NCBI GenBank assembly: GCA_023630585.1
Contig: CM042548.1
Location: 20,337,027 to 20,401,026, forward strand
Direction of reading: 5' to 3'
Length of the DNA stretch: 64,000 nt
From: Cranoglanis bouderius
Lineage: Eukaryota > Chordata > Actinopteri > Siluriformes > Cranoglanididae
The position numbers and the translations under genes were made by a program. Positions 1-13,075 of this stretch are shown here, one piece after another. The notes under the pieces were generated by a model. That model had not been told where the DNA came from and ran no database searches. It saw only the letters and a program-made list of their open reading frames with translations. The first letter of the stretch is position 1; every line of letters starts with the position of its first letter.

Positions 1-1092
1 GCTTGCTGTCCACTGAGAGCTAAACACCTTATTAATCACACTGTGTAGTGACAAACTGCTTTTTTACTGGCCTGTTTTTCCCTCCATCACCTCGCTAAAT
101 AAAGACTTGGCTGCAAGACCGAGTTGAAGGGAAAAAAAAAATGTTACGCTCTTGCTTTCCTCTCCATTCACTGACAACTGAGCTTCCAGCTGCTTTTTCA
201 AACAGCTACTAATCTAACTGCACAGCTCGACACTGGCATGAGCTACACATTTCTCTATGGCTAATCAAAGCTAATCAACGGGAGAGACAAAGCAGTGCTC
301 GATATCTATAAGCCGAGCGGGAGCAAAAAAAAAAAACGTAGGTCAGTCAAAGAATAATGGGGCGATAACAGACCAAGACTTGAATTGTATCCTGAATGAT
401 TAATTGTTCTTCACAGCAACATTACTCAACTTAAATCATTAGGCATAATGAGGGCTGGATGGTGTAACGAGGTAGTCCGATAATGGCGTAACTTGTATAA
501 AGTTGCCGATCACGCCAACAGCTTGCTTCAATCTGACGCAGTGTTGAAACGAAGTAACTTTCTTGGTGTTTTTCAAGTACTGCAATATGATGTGAGTATA
601 CCGTATGTACAGGGGCGTCATGCACCTATTTTTTTTTGAGGGGGCACAGTGTGCACAACCAACAGAAACGTGTTCACAAATACATTGTTTTTACATTGAT
701 TTTGAAGTATCTCCTTTGTACACAGTGAGGGTAAATTGCACATTACCTCTGGCTTTGCGTGTAGAAGTTTTTAGTGATCTTTTCGTGTATGAGGGTTTTT
801 GCTGACGACGCTGTAATTTCTTCAGGAAAAAAAAAAAAAAGTGCATCCGCGAGCCTACGACCGCGCATAGATTCTGATTACATCATCAGCCGGCGCTGAT
901 GCGTGATTGAAGTGTGTAAAGCTTAGCATGATCAAAACGCCAAAAAAAATCTCCGAAAAGTGATAATATTGAGAATATAAAATGCCCGTGTTTGGCCCCC
1001 TCAGTTTGAATGGGCATGACGCCTCTGTGTATGTATACATAAGAAAGTCAACAGGCTCATGCTAGACTAGCACACAGACAGAGATAGCTCAC
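1..1092 (-). other. fgfr2 intron toward the kinase exons
   Basis: No kinase-domain coding is seen on either strand; the first kinase exon must lie before position 1. AT-rich with several short A-runs and no recognisable repeat. Confidence 0.7.
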
Positions 1093-1232
1093 CTGTCTCT
1101 GGAGAATTCCCAGCGAGGATCTTCGGGGAGCTCATACTCGGGGATGACGTGCTCGTGTTCAGAGCTTCTGCGTGTCGTGATTCTCACCAGAGGCGTGCTG
1201 GAGCTCATCGAGGAGCTCGAGTCAGCTGAAAC
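1093..1232 (-). CDS. fgfr2: fgfr2 juxtamembrane exon
   Basis: Codes for residues 429-474, from the second half of the FRS2-binding juxtamembrane segment up to the edge of the kinase domain: VSADSSSSMSSSTPLVRITT, RRSSEHEHVIP, then EYELPEDPRWEFSRDR. The acceptor is CCCTGCAG and the donor AG|GTGAGC at 1092, phase 2 out. The last residues lead into the kinase N-lobe (LTLGKPLGEG in the family), whose exon is not in the window. Compared with mammalian FGFR2, the loop between RITTR and EYEL is about four residues shorter and lacks the TPMLAGVS wording. Confidence 0.94.
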
Positions 1233-1422
1233 CTGCAGGGAGAAAAAGAAATGGCTGATCACCTGAGCTTTGGGCAACAATTAAACACGCAGAACCCCCA
1301 TCTGTCTGTGTGTGTCTGTGTGTGTGCTTTTGAAAGACTTATCACTATTATTTAATGGTTGTTGATGCTATTGGTTCTTATATTGCTGAAAGGATGCATG
1401 CACAAATACCCTAGTCAATCTG

Positions 1423-1471
<49 letters not shown>

Positions 1472-4400
1472 GCAGTAGTAGTAGTAGTAGAGAAGCCTAC
1501 ATGTATGCATCTGAAAGGTTGTTGTTTAACTGTCTTAATTAACAATTACACTTTCAGTGTGTCCACGTTAGGGAAATACCTTACCTTTACCCACCATCCA
1601 GGCTGGAAGTCTTCACCATTGGAAGCTGATGTCATTTCATTTGCCCAAGTCAAATGAAGCTTAATTAATTTACAAACTTTCAATCATGTACAAATGACTG
1701 AAAATCGCAGGTTCATGCCATTTCTTAATGCAATTTCATTACCAGTTTTTCAAAAGCTCTATGCTGGATCCTACATTGGGAATGCTAATCCTAATCCCAA
1801 ATTAAACTTTTACATTTCAATTACTCCAAATGACAGACAACAATCAGAGTGTACATGTAACTTCTAATGCTCAAATACCAAAAATGACCTCCTCAAAAAC
1901 CGGATCTCTACTTTTTTTTTTTTTCAATGTGTTGCATATGTGTTGATGTGTATTAAGGGTTCTGGAACTCTTTATCTACTTTCTGTTACCTGGCGGCGCA
2001 GTGGGATCTGTTTAGTGAGCTTGTGTACAGCGGGTTGGCCTCCGAAATCAGGCTTCTTGATGGACGTCCGCATTCTGCAGACGAGTACGATCACCACCAT
2101 GCAGGCGATGAGGAACACGCCGATGCAGTAGATGGCGATCTCTACGTAGTCCGGAGGATATTCGGGCTCTGCGATGTCCGTCTCGGCTGAAGCAGTGTCA
2201 GAGTGTCAGAGCAGGAACCAAGAAGAGACAGTTATGGAATCAGATCGAGTAACAGAACCAGGAAGCTTAATGTGCGTTTTGTTCCATCTTAATCTCGACA
2301 ACATGCGTCCTGCACTCTTTGCCACTGCGTAAAGAGTTCCTGCTTCCTACAGCATGGCTGTTTTTGGCTAGGATGTCTTGACCAAGCACTAGACACACTG
2401 ACACACATACCGTATAAGCCTACATCAGCCTGTGTGATGCAACATCACAAACACATTCAATGCACAATACACACTTAAGATGATGAAGTGGCTCTAATAA
2501 TTAACTTTCTCAGGAATACTGAGAAAGGAATTAGTGTTTTCAGATTCAGATATTGGCTTTTTAAGATTAATCAGCAATTATCAGAGCCTGAGGAAAACAT
2601 TGTTGGAGTGTGACACACATGCATGTTGATACACACTGGTAAAGCATGCAATCGGAACGTTAGTAAGAGATGAAGACAGATGGACGGAGAGAGAATGGGA
2701 GTCACTCTGGCTGTACAATGATCATCAATGAATCATTTTCCATGTAGTAGTAAGAGCTTAAATTTGACCTCATTTTATCACAAGTGTCTCCCACTCTTCT
2801 CCAACCATTTCTTTCATATACAGTACAACAACATGAAGGGGGACAAATGGGGAAGCTGTTGTAGGGCAGTGTATACCTGGAAGAACCGTCAACCAAGCAG
2901 AGTGATAGGAGATCCCAATAGAGTTACCCGCCAAGCACGTATATTCACCAGCATCCTCGAAAGTAACGTTGGGCAGGAAAAGGACCTCAATCTCTTTATC
3001 CGTGGTGTTTACACCTGCCGTCTGAGAGAGGAAGAAGAAGAAGGCAGGAGAGAGGAACCAAGAGGAAGCCAAGGAGTGGGGAAACAATGAGGAGGGAGGG
3101 GTGTGATCAAGGAAAAGAGGACAAGAAAGGAGAGAAGGAATGAAACAAATGAAACCCAAAAATACCAAGAGAAGAACAGAACTGGGAAATGGTTCTTGCT
3201 GGGAAAAACAACAACACCAAAATCATCTACTCATGATCATTGTCGTAGATGAACCTCGACTTAGAGAGGGATATACTCAAAAGATGCACCACAAAAAAAG
3301 GTGTACCCTTTTGTCCAGAAAGAGGATGAAGAAGGGGTAGGGGTGGAAGAAGATGGGCCAACAATAAACAAGTGGCTCACCAGTCCTTCAGAAAACATGC
3401 AGCCAACAAGGAGAACCATGGAGAACAAGCTAACGGTTTCTAACCAAGGGAGCAGAACAAAAGAGATATGAAAAGTAGGATGTGATGGAAGAAGGAATGT
3501 AAGAACAGAGGCATAGAAAATAGCAACAAAAACAGAAAATTAAGAAGTAGGAGGAAGAGAATCTTGTTTCCATGGCCTCTTGTAGGACAGTTAGGATCAC
3601 TCTGCACAAAATACACTGAAATGCTCCAGGAAAGGTCCCAGGACCACCACACACCATGAGGAGACCAAAAAAAAAAAAAACAACCCAAAACACCAGAAGG
3701 GGAGGTCGACAAGGGATAAAGTTCACCAAGGCTGTTCTTTTTACCTGGTAGTACAGTGAGCCAACCTGACTGGTTGACCCGCCCAATGTAATTGGAGACA
3801 TGGCACGTGTATTCACCCGCATCTTCCAGCGATACGTTGTGGAGGGTGAGCACCTCGACGTCGGTGCTGTTTATGCCTGAGCTCTAGTGGGTACCACAAC
3901 AGGCCAAAGTGGCAGTAGCACGGGACGGGGTGAAAAAACACATAGAGCAGCCTGTTAAAACTTTTGGCCTGTTTGTTTAATAATACGTGTGGATATGGGG
4001 AAAGAAGGAGGAGGTTCCCACCACCAGAACAAAAAAAAAATGTTTTTGTAGCTGCCTGTTTATATAATAATGTAGTTAGAGTACCATGAAATGAGAAAAA
4101 ACATAGCCTTGTTGCAATCGCAAGCCTTTTTCAACCAAAAAAAATACACTGAAAATAACTGACGCTATAATGACCAGGCTATCCCTTTAGCATAAAGTTA
4201 ATGAAAAGGTGAAAATGTTTTTTTTTTTTTTTTTAATAAGAAAAAATCCAACAATTGAAGAGGATGAAAAAACAAAAAAAACATTTTGGAATACATTTGA
4301 CCCGCCACCAGGCATCCATTGCAATGCACTCTGTACCAAATCCGAGCTATGATTAGTTAACAGGACGTACCTTGAGGACACGAACGTAAGGGTCTCCATT

Positions 4401-7400
4401 GGCAGCGTAGCGGCTGCCGTTCTTCTTGATGTGATGTAGCCATTGGATGTGTGGCTGGGCATCGCTGTACACCTTACACACAAAGCGAGCCTCCTCTCCC
4501 ACGTGTACCGTGGCGTTGGCTGGCAGACCCGCCTGGAGAATGGGCCGGTGTGGGGAACGTTCTGACAGAAATGATTTTTCATTAACTTTAACAATACATA
4601 ACCTTAGCAACTTCACTAATCCTCATTTATGCACCAGTCTATTAGAAACTGCAGTTGTGTAATACACCCATTGCAAGAAGGTGTGAATAAATGCTCCATG
4701 GCTCAGAGCAGTTCCTGGCACCAGTCCTGCACCGCTATCAGCATGCAGTTAAGATTCTTTCGCACAAAACAAAAAAGCCAGGATTTTATCTCTGGCGATA
4801 AGGGCAAAACAAAAACCAGCACCCGACGAGGAAAAGAAAAAGAATGTGTGTGTGTGTGTGTCTGTAGGACTGTCTTGTTGTGTGGCATCCACATGGCAGT
4901 TAGAGAAAATCTCTAAGGTGGAGCTCAACTGCATTCACTCTCAACTGAGCCTCTATGCAACACTGCTCATAAAACACCCTCCTAAACAGGATAAACGCTC
5001 GGCTAGAGAGCATTAATACGTCACAGCGGCGTTGGTGGAGGGTTACTGATGGTGTATGTGTTTGGGGGATGATACTGGGATTGAGCATTGTGAAGAACCA
5101 GTGGAGACAGAAGAAAAGCCAACAAAAGAGTGTAAAAAGAGAGGGAAAGAAGGAGAGAAAAGAGGGGGATGGGGTCAGAGAAGGAAAAGGCTAAAGGGCT
5201 CTCAGCAGATGGGGAGTGAAAAGAAAGATGAGGTTAAACAGAGAATGAGAGGGGGGGAAATTGTGGGGGGCCCAGCACACTTTTTTTTATCGCTCATCTG
5301 TTGGTGTTTCAGGCTCTGTCTGCCCTTTTTCACTTGACAAGAAGCAAATCTGACCTGCACAACTGGCTGGAACGCAACCAACGTGCATTTTTATACTGGT
5401 GACTTTTATAGTCACTAGTAGACTAGAAAGAAATACTATACTTCTCAGAAATCCTTCTCTCTTTGGTTCACAAATACCCACGCACAGTCTGTCTCACACA
5501 CTAATTACGCCTTTGACTGCAAAGAAGTAGAGTAAAGAAGTCTTTAGTTTGTGCCAGTGCACGGTGGAATGTGATGCTCCACCCTAGGCACTGAAAATGG
5601 AAATGGTGAGTGTGCATTAGCTGTGCAGAAAAGCCTGGTGTACGTGTCTGCAAAAGACAAATCTTGAAATAGAACCATTTTCCACAGTAATAAAAGCGGC
5701 TTCCCAATAATCTGTGGGGCCTCAGCACAATAGACTATGTGTAAAATCAGCTAAGGAGACACACTCCATGCAAATCCTCTTTACCACACTGTTCATCTAC
5801 ACACCTTCAGACAAAAATCATTGCTCTAAAAAACTTAACCTTAAAGCCAATTAAAAATAAAAAGCCACTGGGTCATTTTTACCAAGTACCCACTCACCCA
5901 CAGATGAACATCTATCAATTATGTCATTATTCATGCATGCGCAGGCTGGCCCAGTGTGTCCAAGCGAGACCACTGAACTCTGCTTAACCCACTAAGTTGG
6001 CCCAGAGTGCCTTGGCAGGGTTGGAAAGCGGTCAGCGTCACTGGACCAGAGATTGTGAGAGACGGGGCGGACGAAGTGAATGGCACATAAAGCATAAGTC
6101 TTGCTCAATGTGTACTACTAGACACTGGATTATGAGGAATGTTAGGTGGACATGTAAATCCTAAAGTTCAAAGCGCGCTACCTAGAACACTGCATTTCAT
6201 TATTTATAAGAGACTAATACAAAAAAAAAAAATGAACGTATTACAATTACTGAGATGCCACATATTTTAAATCAGTGGTCACCAACCCTGTTCCTGGAGA
6301 TCTACCTTCCTGCAGGTTTTATCTCCAACCAAAATCGAACGCACCTATTTTAGTTGATCAGTTTAATTGAACTTCTTAAGGCAGTGATTAGATGGTCAGG
6401 TGGGCACGATTGTGGTTGGAGCTAAAGTCTTCAGGAAGGTAACTCTCCAGGAAAAGGGTTGGTGACCATTTTTTAAAAACTACCAACCAAGGAAGGTGAA
6501 GGCTAGCACATGCTTGCTCCAAAACACATGAAGCCAGCTACTCAGAAGAAAGCGCTATCTACCCTCTTCCGCATACCTGAGCTCACCTACACCCACGGTT
6601 GGTCAGCTTTGCTTTGGTGACAGGGGAAAAAGTATGCCACCCCTCCCACCTACAGTAGATAGCATGGCCAATCTTGCTCTCTTGGACTCCTGTAGTGTGT
6701 CCCAAATCGCACACTTATGCACTAGTCTATGCCATTTTGTAGTATAAATAGTGTGATTAGTGTGTTCACACTGAAAAATCCCCCCCCCCCCCAAAAAAAA
6801 AACAAAAACAAAGTGCAGTTTAAGTTCCCGGACGATGCACTCATTCAACCAAAAAAACAAAGTGTGGAATGATGGACACTTCATGCACTCAACGGTCGCA
6901 GCTTTCCTTATGTAGCGGATGGGGAGGGGCTATATCAGGCTCAGATGCTGAACAGGAAAAAAATGTTTATATTGCCAGCAGCCACATTGATTTTAAATTG
7001 TGCAATCAAAATTTGCCTGCGGAGACGATTACGCCTCCGTCTGATGATGACTGAGGTCTAAAGGAAACATTAACATAAACAGTAAAATGTACCAATTTAT
7101 TTTTGTTACCTGTTTGGCTATTTCCCTAATGCTAGTGCCATCGCATTACGTGCGTTTGACATCATTTGCCTTCGACCGGGAAACAGCATATACTTCCGGT
7201 TAGTACAATACAGAAAGTGTGGCATTTGAGATGATACTACCCTTCTAAATTTCATACGCTAGACAGCAGAGTGTATAGTGCATAGTATAAGTGTATAGTG
7301 TACAGTATGTCATTTGGGACACAACTCTGGCCACAGATGGCTGTGGCAGTGTCAATATTCAAACTCATGACCACCCGAAGATAGGGTGAACGCTTTTCTG

Positions 7401-9057
7401 TTGCTCCATTCGAAAGCCCCAAAATTCAAGAGTTAACATATGTACAGTACATTCCTACACACTCCTGCTTTAATAGGTGTTTTACATATTTTAGTAAATA
7501 ATGATGTCTGAGAATAATTTCATAACTGAACCTAGGGAAACAGTTGTAGTGACCTTTATGTTTAGAGAGGGAATATACATACAGTAGGTGGGATTGCTTA
7601 TAGGGGATGATGCAGTGAGCTTGTGCTCTGGCAGAAGGCCACTATAAACAGATATAATTAGGCTGCTTTGGTTACCTTTGAGAAGCTCCAGTACTTTGGA
7701 CTCAGTCTGGCTTTGATGTTTCAGCCAGTTCGGGCTCTTACATCACTAGCTACGACTCAAATTCCACCAAACACACTCTCTTTCTGTCTCCACTGCTCTC
7801 TGTCTTTCTTCTTTTATTATTGATGCACAGTAAAACCGCCAGGGAGTTCAACTTTGTCAGGGTCTAACCAACTCCTACTGTACTTATAAACGGATTTAAA
7901 TTCAAGCAAGCACTTCAAATTTAAGTGAACACTGGGGAATTAACATTGGGCCGTTTTCTGACCTCTGCCTCTTTCTGTCTCTTCCATAGACTCCCCCGGT
8001 CGCTCACTCACCGAATAAACCGTGTACTGCTTTCCTCACTGTCCCTCTTCCTCTCGATATGTTAGGAGGACAAGCTGGAGCTCGGTCAAAAAAACAACTT
8101 CACAGTTGGCCAGTAAAACAGCGGCAATGCAATTTGAAAGGCCGCTTTTATGTCTCCAAGTGCAGGGCCCTGAATAGGGACGGTTTATTTGTCACATCTT
8201 TAGACTGCCAGTGTATGGTACTAGTATAGATACTGCTCTATAAAAACACTCTCGAGGTCTTGGAAAAATACAGGCTAGACCTCAAACATACTCGAGATTC
8301 TTCAGCGAGCTTGTTTAACCCTTCAGTTTCGTCTGGGTCAAAATGACCCATTTAAATGTTTTTACAAAAAAGTAGAAAAACGCTTGAAATATCTTTTTTT
8401 TTCATGTTCATGTATATTGCACATATGATTTAGGTCCCCCCCCACAAAGTGTCTTTTTCTTAAAAGGTAAATCCACCCTGGTCAACTTGCACATAAACCT
8501 TTATAATCAACATGTGATCTTCAGTGATGTCTAGGTTTTATTTTGTCATGAAACTCTGAGATGACTTTTTTTAGTTTAAACTTCTTTCATCGACTATTTT
8601 CATATTGGTTACCAGTTTCCTACATTAGCCCCAATGCCATTCAACTACCTACCGAGTATATAGCATTCTGGAACATTGAGTCCAATGTTTGCTACCTCAA
8701 CTGTTTCTACAGTGGACTTCTCATTCATATGACCTTCATTACTGGAAAATGGTGAGTGAGTAAAGAAGCTCTTGCTCTTTTGTTTTAGAAGCTATCAGTG
8801 AGATTGTTCGACTCCTATTAAACATTGTAACTGCGCTAGCAATGTCTCGCTGTGATGTTAGTACAACAGACAACCGCTCAGTTCTCAGAGCAGTAATGAA
8901 AAGTACAGCACCAACCAACAAACCTGCACCAGAATCACAGACACGTCACAAATATTTCAATATAAACGTTAATGTCTAGAGTAGAGTTTTCCTTTAAGTA
9001 CAGGAATTGTTTTGTCTTACAGCCAACAATTTACCCTTTCAAAATCACACACTCACT

Positions 9058-9092
<35 letters not shown>

Positions 9093-9207
9093 TCACTGCT
9101 ACACCTGCCCATGTCTGAGTCTTCATTTCTCAACCTCCTTATTTAGCAATTGGCATCAACCTAACAACATTCCCTCCTCTGAGATGCAGACCACCTGCAC
9201 CTGCCTG

Positions 9208-9281
<74 letters not shown>

Positions 9282-12200
9282 AAGCCATGTGCACCTGTAT
9301 AATAAACCTCAGAAAGAGGAACACACATACACACACACATACTCACCAACTACATCCAGGGTGTAGGTGTGGTTGATCGAGCCATATTTGTTCTCCACCA
9401 CACAGGTGTAGTTGCCTTTATCAGAAGGAACCACACTCTCCATGATCAAAGTCCAGTGCTGGTGTCGGACCTGTGCAAGAAGCAAAAAATCAGTACTCGG
9501 TACTCATTATTGTCTGATCTCTACTCACAACCAGTACTAACTTCATACTACCTCAGTGCTCCTATTATACTAATTGCACACTTGCTCAGTAATTCAATAT
9601 TATTTTCATTCTCTCCCAGTATCCACTTAGTACTTATTCAGTACTCACTTAGTATTCAACCCGTTCCCTGAACTCACTCTATACTATCTCAGTACTCTAG
9701 TGGTATGCACTCAGGATTTATTCAGTACTAATTCCATTCTCCCAGTACTGGAATCTTCATGTCAGTCATAAAGGGTCTAAGAACATGTGTTTGTTTTATA
9801 GACCAAACTACAATATGTTTCATCTAGTATTCCATGAAAATTAAAAGTTCCTAACAGTATTAATGAAACTGCAGGAGGAGGCAAATTAATGGGGTTTTGG
9901 GGGGGTGGTGGGGGCATGATTTCTCTCCAAGTCTTCCAGTGAGGTGAGCTTTCCAGCCAAAAGCATCATGGGAAAAGCAATAGTGGCATGCTGACAGACA
10001 GCTCAGAGCGTGAACCCCCACCTGAGGAATGCAACTCTCGTGACTGTGGACCACGCTCTAAATCCAACCTGCGGCCCGTTCGCTCATTCCTGCTCTTGCT
10101 TTCAGTACCATAATCTTTGCTAAAGTCCATTCTCTCCTTTCAAGGACTGCGCATTGAGGAAAGGAATATTTTTGATACTAAAGAGACAATTTTCTCCCCA
10201 CTTTCAGCCCAGGATTTGTTTCTTAAAATGCAGATAAAATCCCAACCCATACTCTGCGCCCAATCAAAACAGAGCTATTTGTGTGGTTTCGCTAAAGGAA
10301 CATCAAAGTCCTGTTAAAAAAGAACAGCACCATTTCATGCTATTTGGGTTTTCCATGACTATAAACGTCAAGTATTTCAAAGACGAATAAGTCTAAGGCA
10401 TATTTAAGCTTTCTTTGATTGCACAGTGCTATGAAATTTTAGCATGATGCATTAACAATAACCAAATTGGAATTGACCACAACACATTCTGAAAATAACA
10501 ATTCATACGTAGAATGCTTGTGCATTACAGAATCGATTCTCTGATATTCAGCTGTTTTGTTTCTAACGCTGTAAAGCTGTGGCAATTTCAGAGCAAAATC
10601 TCTGCATCTTAGTCCAGCAAGCACAAATGATCACTGGTTGAGGTACAATGGCCAACAAAAAGTTCCAGTTAAATCTATTAAACATTAACCAAAGGGTCGA
10701 GTCGGGGCCAGACACCAGAACAGTGCTTTTGACTGTTTGTTAATTCCAGTGACCTCACCTTGGGTACATTCAGAGGAATATTTAGTCAGAACTTTAATTA
10801 AACAAACTGCCTTACTATCATTTCAACACTGATTTCTTATCAACAATGATTTCACCTTATCTCTTTCTCCAACTTTTGTAATTATGTTTGTGAAGTGAAG
10901 CGTGCTTGTGCTTTGGAATAGTGACAGAAATGAAACTATTCTTTACCATTATTAGTATTGTCGTTAATGCTGTTGCTGTTGTCGATAATAATTGTAGCAT
11001 TGATATACTGTAAGTATTAGTATTACCCTATAGCCACCCATGCGGTCTTCTGGCCGGAACGGTCTGCCGTTTTTGAGCCAGTGTAGCGTCGGGGTTGGAT
11101 TTCCCACCGCTGCACATCGGAACTTCACTGTGTTGGCTGCTGGTACAGCGTGGAGCTTTTTCTCCATCTTTTCTGGCGAGGTCCAGCGTGGTGCCCCTAA
11201 AGGCAAAAAAATTATGTGTTACAATTGCTCACTAGCATTGCTCCCTGAGAACTCATTAAGCAAACTGTGCGTTTATGTAGACATCCATTGTAACACCAAA
11301 TGCCTTTATGTTTTCAGTTCTTCCAGATTTCATTACAAATTAGGTTTCAACTACTATGCATTTTAGACATCATATTAGATTGAAAATATACTTCCAATAT
11401 CCATATTCAGAAAATAACACAACTAGCTGTGTACATGCTAATATAATTTATTTCATAAAACACAGTGCGGCAGCCTTACGAGCCCTACATCCAACTTATT
11501 CAGTACAAACATCATTTTCATACTTTCAACCTAACTTTTGAGTACATGTCTGAACTATTCGTTAAAGGACACTAACATAATTCAATGTGAAATGTGATTT
11601 TGAAGATGATCTCTGAGCCAATGAAAGACACATAAACACGCTGAGCTTCATTTTGTTCCATTTTGTTCCTACAAGCTCAGCAGAAGCACTGGAGAGTAGA
11701 GGCCAAAGCCAAGGGGGACAAGAAGGCAAATCCAAACTGTTATTCACACTCCCGGATCAGCTTAACAACAAGGCTCATTGTAGCCTGTCACTGTGCAATT
11801 CACACCAAACGGCTTAAATAAAACCATATTTGCTTTCTCTCTAGAACACGATATTCAGGAAAAGAAAAGAAAAAATACCCAGAGGAGGTAGAAGGTGTAA
11901 GAAAAGAGAGGCTTGCCAAGAAGAATGGGTCCATCCAATTCGATTTCCTTTGCTTGGCCTGAACGTTTTCTTTTTCAACTCATTAGGAATGTAGCTCCTG
12001 TTCTGAGCATGGCAATATATATGTTATATATATACACGAGTGGCAGATCATGGGACTAACAGGGAACATTTTGGAAGGACATGTGGTTTTGATGAAATTC
12101 AATGTCCACATTCCTTTCAGGGACCCCGTCAGCACTTGAAACCAAACACTGGAATAAACTTCCCATATTTCTCGCTTCTACTTTAAAATTCTGGATTCGC

Positions 12201-13029
12201 TTTAGTCACCTTTCTTTCCCTCCTGTGGACTCTCTCAAGAACACAAGAATAGTTTTCCTCTCAAAATAACATAAAAAGCAATAGGGAAATTCAGAGCAGT
12301 GAGATCTTTCTCAAACCATTAAGCTTAAAACATGAACAATCGCAATTACACAGCAGCAATCTTGCCTCATATGGAGTGGTCCTAATTACTACATTTCTCC
12401 ATATATGGATGATCTTGGGTAGCTTTCTGGTGTGTGTGAACCGGAAAGTTCCAGCATAACTTGATACCAAACATGTAAACAGAGGTCTTCCTTATAGCGT
12501 TACGGCATGCCAATTGGTTTCCCTTCACTCTCACTCTCTCTGATGATAGAGCAATCTTCCTCCTCTCCACATGCAACCGCATTTTTACTTCCTTCCTCTG
12601 GGTCTCATCAACCCTGCAGGATTCTCCTTTTCTTTCTCTCTATTTTCCTCTAACCCTTTGAACTCCCTGACCTGCCAGACCAACAGGACACCTGGTATCT
12701 TTCTGTCAGCATGTTCCTTGAGACCTTGTAATGGTTTGGCTTTCATTGCTCAATGGTCAAAGATGAACAGGTTGAACAGGATGACCCTTGGGCAAGAAGG
12801 GTGGCAGGGCTGCATTCCCATGGCCCCTGCCCGGACATGCCACATTTCAAAGCAGCTGCCCTCCCAAACCCCAGAGAAAGCTTCTACACCCACGCACTAC
12901 TCCAGCACTGTGGCTTGTTCTTCACTTTTTTTTTTACATGTTAGAAATAGCTGACATGTGAACAAATCAATAAAAGTTACCAATATCCTATTGATAGCTG
13001 TTCCAGCATTACGGCATAATGTGCTATTG

Positions 13030-13075
<46 letters not shown>

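Larger units (their letters stand above)
4562..9346 (-). other. fgfr2 intron between D2b and IIIa
   Basis: 4.8-kb intron. It holds two inverted-repeat elements (6273-6470 and 6694-7326), a possible piggyBac-like end near 8318 (TTAA then CCCTTCAG, followed by the palindrome GGGTCAAAATGACCC), and (CA)n tracts at 9060-9091 and 9210-9279. No coding exon seen in the remainder. Confidence 0.75.

Noticed and set aside
8318..8350. piggyBac-like MITE
   Set aside because: TTAA followed by CCCTT and a GGGTCAAAATGACCC palindrome is suggestive, but no second end was found nearby.
9210..9279. CRISPR-like or tandem gene array
   Set aside because: Simple dinucleotide repeat; no spacer structure. No CRISPR, operon or prokaryotic feature exists in the window.
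9007..9366. 119-codon open frame with Thr-His repeats
   Set aside because: A translation of (CA)n microsatellites on the strand opposite to fgfr2.
12571..12954. 127-codon open frame in an fgfr2 intron
   Set aside because: On the opposite strand, no family resemblance, and an overlapping frame of the same region is equally long by chance.
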